Assembly: GCF_963678635.1 (NCBI RefSeq)
Contig: NC_087062.1
Span: forward strand, 51,556,028 to 51,616,027
Source: Symsagittifera roscoffensis
Lineage: Eukaryota > Xenacoelomorpha > Acoela > Convolutidae
Length of the DNA stretch: 60,000 bases
Reading direction: 5' to 3'
Shown here: in pieces, positions 21,181 to 31,046 of the stretch
Numbering within the stretch: the first letter of the stretch is position 1
How the letters are laid out: each line of letters starts with the position of its first letter
Translations under genes and position numbers: made by a program
The notes under the pieces: model-generated
Database searches by the model: none
What the model was told of the DNA's origin: nothing
What the model saw: the letters and a program-made list of their open reading frames with translations, nothing else

Positions 21181-21328
21181 GTTGAAACATTATTTTTACC
21201 TGAAAGTTTGTCATTTCCTTGTTAGTCATGCTGTTTTTGAAAAGTTGAGAGAAACGAGTGAGTCAGCTTGGCTGTAATGTCAAAAGTCAAGTTGAGAGAA
21301 AGGTGACCTTAATTGTTTACAATTAACA
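21181..21328 (-). repeat. Truncated 5' LTR of BEL-A
   Basis: 148 bp nearly identical to 16597-16742. Only the first third of the LTR, as read on the minus strand, remains. At 21180 it joins Gag coding sequence directly. The outer boundary and its AAGTT duplication are intact, so the loss happened after integration or was copied during it. Confidence 0.8.
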
Positions 21329-21480
21329 AAGTTTGTTTTTTTTTCAGATTTTTCTGACCGAGAAAATGTGTCCGCGACTTGTAGGAGGTAAAAAAAAACA
21401 TCCAGAATTTGCAAGTTTAACAAAAAGAAACCGGTTTTAGCGGGATCAAAGAAGAAATAACTGAGACCAGTGCGACCGGA
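21329..21480 (+). repeat. Diverged continuation of the 100-bp satellite
   Basis: After the duplicated AAGTT the sequence continues GTTTTTTTTTCAGATTTT, as at the unit boundary near 16196-16216, then degrades while keeping GTCCGCGACTT and CCAGAATTTGCAA themes. Confidence 0.5.
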
Positions 21481-21620
21481 GAAAAGTTAACATCGACGAG
21501 ATTGGCTTTATGACAGTTGCGTTTTTTTGTTGCTTCGAATTTTTGAATATTATTTATAACTCGCACACATTAATTTTTATTAGCTGATTTAATTTAATAG
21601 GGTTGTTTGAAGAATTTTTG

Positions 21621-22095
21621 AAGAATGTGACGGAATATTTGTGCTCGGGGTGGTTTTTTGAAACAAAATCGACTTTAGTAACAAGCTGTTTTTGTCGAAT
21701 TTTTTTCTCATTCCAAATCTATGGTTGTCATTTGTTCGAAAATAAAAACAAATTTCATCTGTGATTCATTTTTCTAAAATAATTTATTTTTAAAGGTTGG
21801 TAATGTGGCCAATTTGGAACAATTAACGCGCGATACGTTTTGTGCTATTAACGCGAATGGGGAGAATAGTCCGTTTTAGAAACCGACCCAAACTGGTTAA
21901 AAACAGTCCGTTCACTCTATCTTAAGTTTTATGTTTCTAGTAGTGAGATATATCACTTCGTACTTTATATGGCGTGTGCGCGGATGATTTCCAGAAAAAA
22001 AAATCTTTAAAAATGTTCATGATTTTTGTATGCGAGTTTGGCTGGATAGATCTTAAAAGGCAGTTGGAACATTCAAGCCTTCGCCCTGATACAAT
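21621..22095 (+). repeat. Diverged Helentron-like repeat (H8)
   Basis: Readable landmarks are CGGAATATTTGTGCTCGGGG at the left, AATTAACGCGCGATA in the middle and AAGGCAGTTGGAACATTCAA with a partial hairpin at the right. The 5' stem-loop is lost. Confidence 0.55.
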
Positions 22096-22838
22096 ATTTT
22101 AGAATTTGAGACGCTAAATACATCCCTTTGTAGTTTATTTTGAAGTATGAAAAGTAAATTGAAAAAAAAAGTGAAAAAAAAAACTGTTTTCAAAATTGTT
22201 TTTTTTTTCAATCGCAAAACGTTTAAATTGACCTTAAAGTACAGAAGAAAAAATTCAGGGAATCACTATGATATACAGCTAGTCATTTTTCCCTATATTC
22301 CGATATTTGAAACCTTTTCTCATTGCGATAAGTCTTCAAAAAACTATTTGCGATAAGTCTTCTATTAACCGTTATTTCCAAATGTCGATTTCCGGTCTCT
22401 TTTCTGAGATCACAGCCTATATGCAGACTGTCACCGCTCTATAACCAGACTATTGTGACGCATTTTTATACATACCGCAACTGATTTTCAGACCATACAG
22501 CGGCTTAATTTTAGACTAGACCGCGACTAATTTGCAGACTATCGCGATTTGTTCTGAGATTATCGCGACTATTCCTCACTTGGAATAATAATTTCCATAC
22601 TTCAAAGGGTTGTTGTATCCCAAACTGCACAGATTTATTTGCTTGCGGTAGGGTTTTGTTATTTCTTAATTGGAAAAACCGAAACAAGGTCCCTTTTCTC
22701 TTTAAACTGACATTAGTGGATTTTTATTTAATGTTTTTTAATTAAATTTTATTTCCCAAAACACACTTAAAACGTGACAAAACACAAAGAAGCATCTGTA
22801 AAATTCAATAAAATTGCCAAAGATACTATAGTTTAATT
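22096..22838. other. Intergenic sequence with short CAGAC/CGCGACT repeats
   Basis: At 22430-22575 five to six loosely spaced copies of GACTATCGCGACT-like sequence follow one another, recalling the repeats at 11.2, 16.1 and 48 kb. A 69-codon frame at 22147-22356 is lysine-rich without motifs. Otherwise nothing seen. Confidence 0.4.
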
Positions 22839-23200
22839 TAGGGGCGGGGAGGGGGGACACTCTTTCTTTCCGGGATTCGACCCCCTACCGACCCAAAGGG
22901 TATCCCCTTTGTAATATTCTTTCTTGGTGACGGACCCTAAAATTTTCTAAAGGCGCCTTTGGCGCGAGTATACACTGATTTTAAGGGGAGAGCGCGCGAT
23001 GAAAAAACGCGATTTTTTGGTCAAATTTTTCCAAAAAGTGCCTAAAACGCCTTTTTTGGCCTGTTTTTTTGAGACCTTTTTGTGCTTTGGGAGAGCTCGA
23101 AAAATCAATTTGGTGACCTAAAAAAGTTGGACAAAAATTTTCGAAAAATTTTAGAAAATCCGCTTCACCCTCCTTCAAGAAATTCCTAGATCCGCCCCTG
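22839..23200. mobile_element. hAT-type MITE
   Basis: 362 bp, ending CTAGATCCGCCCCTG on the right and starting TAGGGGCGGGG on the left, i.e. inverted CAGGGGCGGAT-type termini common among hAT elements. GTTTAATT (22831-22838) and GTTCAATT (23201-23208) flank it, an 8-bp duplication with one mismatch, the hAT size. Internally it carries GGGATTCGACCCC, which resembles a tRNA B-box. Related copies occur at 32270-32820 and 49413-49982. Non-coding. Confidence 0.75.
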
Positions 23201-23327
23201 GTTCAATTCTTTCATTTTGAAATTTGAGAAAAGTTTAAAAATTTTTTTTCGACAAAGTGACGATTTATAGACTGAGTTTTTTTAGCGCCAAGTAACATTT
23301 CGTAAACTTTTTAAAACTTTCTCCCCC

Positions 23328-23601
23328 TGTCATACCGCTATGTCCTCAAGGTATGAAATGTTAATCCTTGAATCCGTATGGATAGATAATGTCGAGCTTG
23401 AGAGAGAAGAAGTTAAAACTACTTGTTTAAGTAACGTTTATTTACGTTCTGAACCATAGTTCTCTTTATACGCCATTATCGTCCTTGTTATCAAGGTCAA
23501 TCGACCAGTACACATCAATGTTATATAATATCAAAACATAAATGATATATAAATACATAAGAAGGTTTATATGGAGTTTTATCTATCCATTCCGGATGAC
23601 C
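23328..23601 (-). repeat. 3' LTR of Gypsy-2
   Basis: Plus-strand start TGTCATACCGC, end GGATGACC (expected GGATGACA, one change). The purine tract GAGGAGGGGGAAGG precedes it on the minus strand. About 274 bp; it contains 23 bp around 23515-23540 absent from the other LTR. Confidence 0.85.
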
Positions 23602-25192
23602 TTCCCCCTCCTCGGGAAAATTGATAAAGTTTAATTGAGTTTTCAAGTCCCCGTAGGACTGTTTGGATTGGTTACTAATTCTCCCCTCTTGTTTTTCCGG
23701 TGTTGTTGTCAATGTTGTCATATATTGTTCCGTGTTCTGCTTCATTATTCGGTTGTTCGTCTACTTGTCCTTGCTTTGTTTCTATGTCTTTCGTGTTAAC
23801 GCAAAATATGTCGTCATTTTCCATCGTTTCATCTTCTGCTTCCGCTGGTGAAGTTAGGTCTATCACATTGTTTGTGGTGCTTGTTTTGTGTTTCGGGCTA
23901 ATACCCTGTATAAATTGCACACAAGCTTTATATTCTGGAGTTTTTTTGGTGAATCTGGTTTTGATTTTTCAGATGGCGAATCAATTTCAAATTGTTTTGT
24001 CCCGGTTGCACTCGTGATCTGTACTGTGCTGATTGGAATGGGGTTACCTAGCGCTGTCGCTAATGTCGCCTGTCGGTTTCTAGTCGACTTTCTTTTTGCG
24101 GTTGCAGGTGGTGTAATTTTCTGATTTTGTCGCTTTGGTGATGGTGAGGTGGTCTCCTCCGATGTTGACGACGAATCATCTTCCTTTTCTGCGTTATTGT
24201 TTATCTGTTCAATCTCCATTTGGAGGCTCATCCCTCTTGGCGTTTGCAATTTTTTTACTGTTTTTCCTCCAGTCCGTTTTCTTAACGCTTTTCTTTTCGT
24301 GGGACTGACTTTGCTTGTGCCCTGGCTCTGTGCTGACTTCTCTTGCCTTGTTAGTTTGGTTGGAGCCCCGTTGTGGTGTCCTCCTTGAACATGGGATGTT
24401 GTGGAGCTTGTGGATCTTTTATGTCTCAAAAAAGGTAAGCATAGTCCTGTTCTCCGTGCGGATTTGAAAGCAACATAGTCGCTTAAACGAGAAGGTCTGC
24501 AAGGTCCCTATATTACCGGGTCAGGAATAAATGCGGTTCCGCTATTTCTTAGTAACCTCGGTTGTTTGTAACCTCGGTTGCCAAAAGTTTGTACCCAAGC
24601 AGTGTGTGGTGCGTAGGTTAGAGTTTTTCCATCTTTGATTTTATATTTTTGTTCAAATGATTTGGGTTTTTTATTTTGTTGCTAACCGAATGGTTTTTCG
24701 TGACACTTGTTCTATGCGTTTTTCGATACTTTTGTCGACTGTTCGTTGCACTCCCTTTTATCTTATGTTAAGTTTGTTTTTAGCTAGTTCTATAGGTTTT
24801 GAGTATGCACCTGTTTCTGGCTGTGATGGTGAATGCCTGTTTGTGAGCGTCCTTGTTAGTGGTTTATGTGAGACTTTAAAAGGTGATCCCTTCTTTCGGA
24901 TTTGAACTTCATCTTCTGACCATCGCTCGAGGTCATGTATAACTTCTGCTGGCAAAGGTGGCTTCGTGAGGTTCTTTCGATCTAAACATGCATGTTTTGT
25001 GCTCTCCCAGTTTAGATTGTTAGGTGAGCTATTCGTGGCTATGTTCGATAATGAGGTATTTGGTTTTCTACCCATATGTGCCCCAAAAGTGGAAAATTTT
25101 GTGACACCGTGTGGTGTGATTCTTAGTGTTTTTATTATTTCTGCGACATCCGAAGCTAGCTTATATGGTGTATTTGATTGGTCTATTTTCAT
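23602..25192 (-). pseudogene. Gypsy-2 Pol C-terminal tail
   Basis: Successive minus-strand frames (24758-25192, 23863-24429, 23675-23920, 23521-23745) continue the integrase C-terminus. The first contains TPHGVTKFSTFGAHMGRKPN and WESTKHACLDRKNLTKPPLP, typical of the post-core region of metazoan gypsy integrases. Later frames are Ser/Thr/Lys-rich and low complexity (for example TSEETTSPSPKRQ and AKRKSTRNRQAT), compatible with a disordered tail. No transmembrane segment or signal peptide is visible, so there is no support for an envelope gene. Frame changes near 24450 and 24740 break it. Confidence 0.6.
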
Positions 25193-25790
25193 TACCGCTA
25201 GTCTACGTTTAATTGTTTGAATCTTTCAACAACCCCTATGGCTCTGTGATCATCTACGAGTGCGAAAAGTAGTTTTATATTGTTTGTCCTACAGAAAATT
25301 TAGAATTTTTTTGCCCTGAATGTTTGAGCTTGATCACACCTTAATCTTCTCGGTACCCCGTTGTTAGAGATATATCTTTGCATGAACTTGATTGCAATAT
25401 CTGCTGTTGTATTTGATACAACTTTCGCTGTCGGGAACTTTGACCACTTATCTATCGCAACTAAAATGTATGCATCCTTATTTAATTCGTCCGGTAGGGG
25501 CCCCGCAAAGTCTAATTGAACTTCCTCATTAGGTTCGACTACCGGTTCCGTTTGGAATGAAAGTTTCTTTCCTAAGATGGGTTTTAAATTTTTACCTTGC
25601 TCTGTGCAATGTTTCCAGTTTTGTGCTATTTGCAAAAACGAACGGTGGATGTGCGGGAACCAGACATGGTGACTCAAATCCATGATGTCTGCCGATCCCG
25701 GGTGGGTTAGGTGAAGACTGTTAATACTGTTTGTCGTAGTTGTGAGGGAATTACGATTCTTTCATCGATGAGTAGGCAACCCTCTCGGAC
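25193..25790 (-). pseudogene. Gypsy-2 integrase zinc-binding domain and D,D,E core
   Basis: Minus-strand reading gives a zinc-binding region with HPGSADIMDLSHHVWFPHI and NWKHC. The core follows: D in VQLDFAGPLPD, D in RRLRCDQAQTF, and E in IGVVERF just after a frame break at about 25300. The spacing and context are those of Ty3/gypsy integrases, which insert the cDNA. The main open part is 25300-25683. Breaks on both sides make it nonfunctional as it stands. Confidence 0.8.
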
Positions 25791-26547
25791 ATGTAGTCGG
25801 TTCCGAATGTTGAACCAATATTGTCCGTAGGAGGCTTTGATGGCATCCCAGTCCCGTTTTTTTTACAAATTTTATCAGGGGACGCAGGTTTCTGTCCTTC
25901 TTGGTGGCTGCGGCGATGAATGGAATTCCCAGTACTTTCTGGAGTTTCCGACAAAATAGCGGCGTGTCCTCTTCGGTTTCGGTGGCTTTCTCCACTGTGG
26001 CCACAACGGTATCCATTTTTTTGTTGTGGCTGGCCTCTAGCTGTGACGAAGTTGTCATCGTCGGGGGCTCCACATTGGGTGTTGTTTCCTCTTGCAAACA
26101 TACGCTGGGGTCCACGCGGCTGACCCATATCTCCTTTTCCACTAGAGGATCGTCTCCTGCATTGTTGTTTGTTTGTGAAGCTGTAGTCGACTTAGTTGTT
26201 CGACTTTCCACCTCTGTGTTTATCGTTGTTTGTGTGATTATGTTTGATCGAGCTGTGTCAGTTTGTGGTTTAGTCGTTTGTGACTTGTTTCTGTCCACCA
26301 CGGTTGGTTTTGATGTCCAGCTGTCTCCAAAAATGATTTTCGGAAAATTTGAATGTTTCGGTCTTGTGATCAATTCTCTTGCATCGGTCACTTGCGCATT
26401 TGAAGTGGATTGTGGCGATGATTTAGTTTTTTTCATCTGTTTGTCCTTGGTTGGTGGTCGCTTGTGCCACCTCGGGTCGAAAAGGCTTTCTTCCCGATCG
26501 GATGTGTTTCTCCAGTCAACCGAAACTGTACGACCGCTAAATTTCAA
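25762..26547 (-). pseudogene. Gypsy-2 RNase H-integrase linker
   Basis: A 261-codon frame, Ser/Thr-rich (for example TTKSTTASQTNNN) and lacking domain motifs until its end, where FIAAATKKDRNLRPLIKFVK appears. That segment precedes the integrase zinc region in related polyproteins and continues in another frame. A linker of this size between RNase H and integrase is known in some gypsy clades. The nominal N-terminus is arbitrary. Confidence 0.5.
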
Positions 26548-26959
26548 GGGTTTTCAACTTTTCCAGAATGAATCCGCCTGAGAAGTTTTTCGTGTCTTTT
26601 CTGCTCATTGTTTTAAAGCTGATCGCGTTGATCAATGTCTTGTTGCAGTTGAGGTTTTTTGAATGCGAGAGAGTTGACTGATTTTGAACAGAATTTGAGT
26701 TAGACTGAATTCTGTTTTTTGGTAGCAATTGACCGCTGATGGAATGTTTGGACTGTTTAGTTGTTCATTGAGCATTTGTTCTAGCATCTAATAACCCTTT
26801 ATTTTCCGCGCGCTTTTTGATCAGAACATATGGAGCTTTGTTTTGATTGGCCAACTGATTTAGAATGACACTGTCAATCATTTCCAGGTGGTTTATGAAT
26901 GTATTAATTGCCGCAACTACAAAATCCTTATCGTACTCGCTGAGGGTATTCGTAACCAA

Positions 26960-27330
26960 ACCGGGTTTTGTGACATAAATTCTATTGAGCCCATTTTACT
27001 CCCTGCGAGATGTTTAATATCAAAATGAAATGGTATTAATCTATCAATCCATCCAGCAGATTAGTCGGCTTTGACTTGTCCTTGATCGTTCGCTGGCGTT
27101 TAAAGCGCTGATTAAAGCTTGATGGTGGGTGATGACGGTTAAATTTTTGCCGTACAGATAGTGTTTGAAGTGTTCAATTGCCCAAACGACTCCTTATAAT
27201 TCTAGTTCGTTGACTGTCTATTTTTCCTCAAGGCAGTTCAAAAATCGTGACGAGTATGCTATAGCCACCCAACCTTCTGCTGAGTGTTGCTCTAGTGCCG
27301 CTCCTCAACCTGTGTTAGATGCATTACAGA
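26960..27330 (-). pseudogene. Gypsy-2 RNase H remnant
   Basis: Broken minus-strand reading: GWVAIAYSSRFLN, then VNELEL (the region of the catalytic glutamate) and GVVWAIEHFKHYLYGKNLTV, followed by ITHHQALISALN, where ITDHxxL is usual. PFHFDIKHLAGSKMG follows. Stops interrupt it at least three times. This is the expected position between RT and the linker. Confidence 0.65.
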
Positions 27331-27492
27331 CAATGCGAGTGTCTAAATGTTGGTCGAAGTGTTTATTTTGTGTTATTTTTGCTACCAGCTGTTGCATTTT
27401 TTGAAAGCTAAGTTATCTTCAGGTAACCAATTGATAGGTCTGTTCTTTTCAGTGTTCTTCAAGAGCGGCCGCAGAGCTGCCGCTGTTTGTAT

Positions 27493-28262
27493 TTAATTTG
27501 GTATGTATCTTGTAAGATGGTGTATTGATCCCATGAAACGTTTAAGTTGTTTGAACGTTTTGGGAGGCAATAATTTTTCAATTGCTTCAGTTTTCTTTAT
27601 AAGTGGTTTGGTTCCCTCACTGTTGATAGTGAAACCCAACCATTCAACTTGCTTGCATGCAAACTTATATTTGTCAAACGAAATTGCAAGATTCTCCTCG
27701 TCAAGTTTTGTTAGCACCGTTTGGAGTTTTGGCGATGTGTCTCTATCGTTCCTTTTGTTTCGATTAGAATATCGTCTAGATATGCTTAAGTACTTTTGCA
27801 TTTTGTGAGCGTTAAATCCACTGCTTTTTGAAACTCTGCCGGCATATCTGTAAGGCCGTAAAATTCTGTTTGGAAATGGTATGTTCCTGTAGTATTTCCG
27901 CCAATGAGACTGAAGTTGCATTGTTCTCTTGTTGTTTTATCCAACGGGATTTGTGAATATGCGTATCATAAATCGAGTGTAGTGACTAGTGTCTGGTTTG
28001 ACTTGTCTGATTTCACCACTTGTGCGATATTGTCCAGAAGGAGATCTACGTTTGGCAATTGATATTTGTTTTTGTGTATGTATTTGTTAATCTTTTTGGA
28101 ATCTAGGGCCAGTTTAACCGTTTGGTCCTTTTTGACTGTGATAAGTATTGGGCTGATAAATTGTTTGTCTGAGCACTTATTGAGCTTGATAAAGTGTTTT
28201 TGATTTCGAATGATTCCGATATTGCCATTGCGGAAAATTCGTCTATTTGATAGTTTTCCCAT
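27493..28262 (-). pseudogene. Gypsy-2 reverse transcriptase remnant
   Basis: Starts near QFISPILITVKKDQTVKLAL, then KNKYQLPNVDLLLD and TLVTTLDL (first catalytic aspartate). After a stop near 27966 and a frame change, the palm YLDD region is readable as STLAYLDDILIETKG in a neighbouring frame. LGFTINSEGTKPLIKK and the thumb LKRFMGSIHHLTRYIPN complete it. The catalytic DD is therefore preserved in DNA but the frame is broken. The upstream protease and the first RT residues are missing. Confidence 0.8.
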
Positions 28263-28269
28263 CCATTGA

Positions 28270-29444
28270 TTGTGGTGAACTCAGCATATGCAACCGGGTC
28301 GGTATACGTCCCCGTGCTCTCTATTTCTGTTTCCTCTTGCTGTTCCTCATTTGTATTTGAAAGGTAATTTACGTTTGTAGAACGGCAAAATTTTGCAAAA
28401 TGTCCGCGTTTTGCGCATTTTGAGCAAATTTTGTCTTTTGCCGAACAAGATTATAGATGATTCGGACTATATTGATTTCCACACTTGAAACACTGTTTGC
28501 AAATTGTGTTTCGTTGTTGTTGATATTGCTGACCCCTTGTGTTTTGTGATCCACGTGGATACGGTCGACCGCGAAAACCGCCTCGACCTCGCTGATTGTT
28601 CTGGTTGTACTGTTGGTTTTGTCTGCCACGTGTATTAACATAATGTATTGGTTCTTGTTTTGGGGTCACTGTTTGACCTCCGATCTTATTTTTTTTCATT
28701 GTACGACTGTGTTCTGATCCTTTTTCACGTCAAATTGCGTATTCGTATGCCTCCTGTGGGGTACGTGTTTGTGCTAACAATTCCTCTTCAATTTTTTTGT
28801 TGTTCATGTGAGCGGTAAACATTTACCCACTCACTTTGTCGGTCGCCGCAATCGGCCCGTGAAGCTAGTTCCACTAGGTCAGCATGAAATTGTTCTAAGC
28901 TTTCTGTTTCTTTTGTTTTCGACAATTAAAATTATACCTCTCAAAAGATATTATACGTGTCGTGACGAATATATCCTCCAAAACAGTCATGAATTGTTGC
29001 GTAGATACCGTGTGTAGCTGCATATTTGGTCATTTTTGTTGTATTTGGCGTTCTCCTTCAACGCCGAGACACAAGAAAAGATGGATGCGCACTTTTGCGT
29101 CCGCTTCATCCCATCTGAATGAATTACACAGAACTCCTTTTTCCCGCGCTTTTATCACGTGGTTTTCCCAGCCCACTCTTTTTTTCTTGGTTGCGCACCT
29201 CGCGGTTTTTCCTCTGGGCTTCCGTTTCACCGGTTATCTCGACCTCGTATACTGGTTCAGATGGCTCTACTAATTGTGGTCTTGTTCGTAAGAGATTTCG
29301 AGTTTCGATGCCGTCTTTCGCGAATACTGCCATTTCCAGTATTGCCGCCCATTTTGTCCACTCTAATGGAGGTTCGTGCGATGCTCGTTCCTAAAATGGA
29401 TTTATGTTGGGTGGATTCTTCGAAAATCCTGATGGCTGCGCCAT
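28270..29444 (-). pseudogene. Gypsy-2 gag remnant with two zinc knuckles
   Basis: Begins with ATG at 29444-29442 (MAQPSGFSKN), which uses the last LTR base. An in-frame TAG at 29393-29391 is followed in the same frame by PPLEWTKWAAILEMAVFAKD, so one stop interrupts an otherwise open N-terminus. After frame changes FRWDEADAKVRIHLFLCLG (capsid-like) is seen at about 29100, an Arg/Gly/Gln-rich stretch at 28520-28640, then knuckles CFKCGNQYSPNH (28460-28500) and CSKCAKRGHFAKFC (28375-28420). Confidence 0.75.
29420..29443 (-). promoter_or_regulatory. Primer binding site of Gypsy-2 (tRNA-Ser)
   Basis: The minus-strand sequence directly after the LTR is TGGCGCAGCC, then three changed bases, then AGGATTTTCGAA. 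This follows the complement of the 3' end of animal serine tRNAs (acceptor CGGCTGCG plus CCA and part of the T arm). Spacer of zero bases. Confidence 0.75.
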
Positions 29445-29693
29445 GTCATACTATTATGTCTTCAAGGTATGAACTGTTAATCCTTGAATCCGTATGGATA
29501 GATAATGTCGAGCTTGAGAGAGAAGAAGTTAAAACAACTTGTTTATGTAACGTTTATTTACGTTCTGAACCATAGTTTTCTTTATACGCCATTCTCGTCC
29601 TTGTTATCAAGGTCAATCGACCAGTACACTTAAATGATATATAAATACTTAAGAAGTTTTATATGGAGTTTTATCTGTCCATACCGGATGACA
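29444..29693 (-). repeat. 5' LTR of Gypsy-2
   Basis: 250 bp, plus-strand TGTCATACTAT to GGATGACA, giving short inverted termini TGTCAT/ATGACA. Followed by the CCCCC target duplication. Confidence 0.87.
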
Positions 29694-29809
29694 CCCCCAG
29701 TGGCCCGGCTTCGGTTATAGATCAAACGGTCATCACTCAGGTCGCGAACCAATAGTCAGAACGAACTATTGAGCCCTGATTGTCAACCGATTAAACTATA
29801 GGTAAGAGA

Positions 29810-29925
29810 TTTTTGGCTTTGGGATGATATAGAAAAAATTCCGTCAAAGTGTTTAGAAAAATTATGTGGGATAAAAAACCACCCCGACCAGAAATATTTT
29901 GCCATATAGGTCTTTTTACTCATTC
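29810..29925 (-). repeat. Degraded Helentron-like fragment (H11)
   Basis: Contains AAAAAATTCCGTCAAA and AAACCACCCCGACCAGAAATA, the minus-strand reading of the family's 5' third. Ends are not preserved. Confidence 0.4.
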
Positions 29926-30291
29926 CGCCCAATTTTCTTCATTTTGCAATTTTGCGGTTTTCAAGGCATAAATACAGAGAACAAAACAATGATCGTACTG
30001 ATTTTTTGGTTGAGTTTTAATTTTTAGCCGATTTCAAGCAAGGCCAAACTTTGAGCAGATTAACAAAATGGCATTTTTCCTATAACTATTTTCCGTTGTT
30101 TTTTTCTGGTTTAGTTGAATCTCTGGGGGTTATTTGAAACAAACAAATTGTTAGTGTTGGGTTTTAATTTCCCAGTCGTATTGAATATCTCAGTACTGGT
30201 AGTTTCATCCAAAAGGCCTGCCAAATATACTTCTGGTAATTCGTTTCGGAAGAACCTGAAAACTTCAGCGGATTGACTTCTTTAATACTGT

Positions 30292-30830
30292 CTAAAGTTT
30301 TGTAGTATTTTGAGGTCTTTTTATGATCTCTTCGGTGCTGTCATTTGTTCCAGTTTGAATCATCATCTTTTTAATTGCGTTGCTCGGCCTCGAAGTATTA
30401 GCCCATTTTTCACTTCTTTTGGGTTTCCTTGATTTTGTTCCTGTAGTAAATACGTGATATTTGACAACAAATCTTGACATGACCATCTAAAGTCAGTTCA
30501 AATTTCTTGAGGATTTTCACCCGAGTCGGGCATGCCGATTTATGCCCTCCACTGGCTATCCTATCAGTGTTCGCAATTTGAAAAGCATTCAAATCTCCCA
30601 GCAAAATTTTTATGCCCTCGTCGACTGCAATTTCTACTTCAATTATTGCATTGTCGGATAACGTGGGTATATTCAACTGTTCGGATGTATGTTTTTTTGC
30701 TACTATTTTTCTATTTGGTGAACTAGGAATTAAACAGGCGTTGTTTTCTGTTAAAATGATTCCTTCTTCTCGATTGTTTCAAAAGTTCACAAAACCTCCG
30801 CTGCCGTTCGCCACTGGCCGGAAATGGTGA
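30292..30830 (-). pseudogene. Unidentified coding remnant
   Basis: The minus strand has an 88-codon frame at 30410-30676 and can be read upstream from about 30765 with one frame (LTENNACLIPSSPNRKIVAK leading into the 30676 start). Notable segments are SDNAIIEVEIAVDEGIKILL, then GDLNAFQIANTDRIASGGH and YYRNKIKE. It looks like real protein, not chance, but I cannot place it. The GDLNA segment might suggest a nuclease- or hydrolase-like fold; that is a guess. It is probably part of an old mobile element. Stops appear beyond 30410. Confidence 0.35.
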
Positions 30831-31046
30831 GACAATTCGTAAAAATTAGGAACCGTCCATACTGTGTCTGATAAAACTTGCGTTTCAATTTCCTGGAGGC
30901 AAAAACTTGGACTTAGTCCGAATTTGGTTCAAAATGCGTTTTTAAATGGTTTACTAGCTTTCTGTTGTTTGCTAGTCTGTTTTATTTCCAAGTAAAAAAC
31001 TTCACTTTCATCAAATTGATTAATCAATTTCACGGAAGACTGTAAC

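Larger units (their letters stand above)
16301..21328 (-). mobile_element. BEL/Pao LTR retrotransposon with 5' deletion (BEL-A)
   Basis: The minus-strand element is flanked by the 5-bp duplication AAGTT (16296-16300 and 21329-21333), the size expected of BEL/Pao. It has a 442-bp LTR at the 3' end (16301-16742) but only 148 bp of LTR at the 5' end (21181-21328). That remnant runs straight into Gag zinc-knuckle coding sequence. The primer site, leader and most of gag are therefore gone. The remaining coding order is knuckles, protease, RT, RNase H, integrase. It inserted into the 100-bp satellite. Confidence 0.85.
23328..29693 (-). mobile_element. Ty3/gypsy LTR retrotransposon with both LTRs (Gypsy-2)
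   Basis: A 6.4-kb minus-strand element bounded by LTRs at 23328-23601 and 29444-29693 and by the 5-bp duplication CCCCC (23323-23327 and 29694-29698). The order is LTR, primer site, gag with two zinc knuckles, RT, RNase H, integrase, a long basic C-terminal tail, a polypurine tract, LTR. The protease is missing. Many stops and frameshifts. The LTRs differ by a deletion of about 23 bp and scattered changes, so it is not recent. Confidence 0.88.

Noticed and set aside
23602-25192. Envelope gene downstream of Gypsy-2 pol
   Set aside because: The frames are Ser/Thr/Lys-rich continuations of the integrase tail with no signal peptide, cleavage site or membrane anchor visible.
23663-26581. Plus-strand frames with hydrophobic segments, up to 226 codons
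   Set aside because: They are antisense shadows of the Gypsy-2 pol region. Their leucine/valine/serine-rich look comes from the complementary Ser/Thr/Lys-rich codons.
29699-29805. Possible tRNA gene on the minus strand (TAGTTTAATCGGTT and GGTTCGCGACC boxes, stem AATAGT/ACTATT)
   Set aside because: Boxes are only approximate, the acceptor and T stems do not pair, and no anticodon can be fixed. At most a tRNA-derived fragment.
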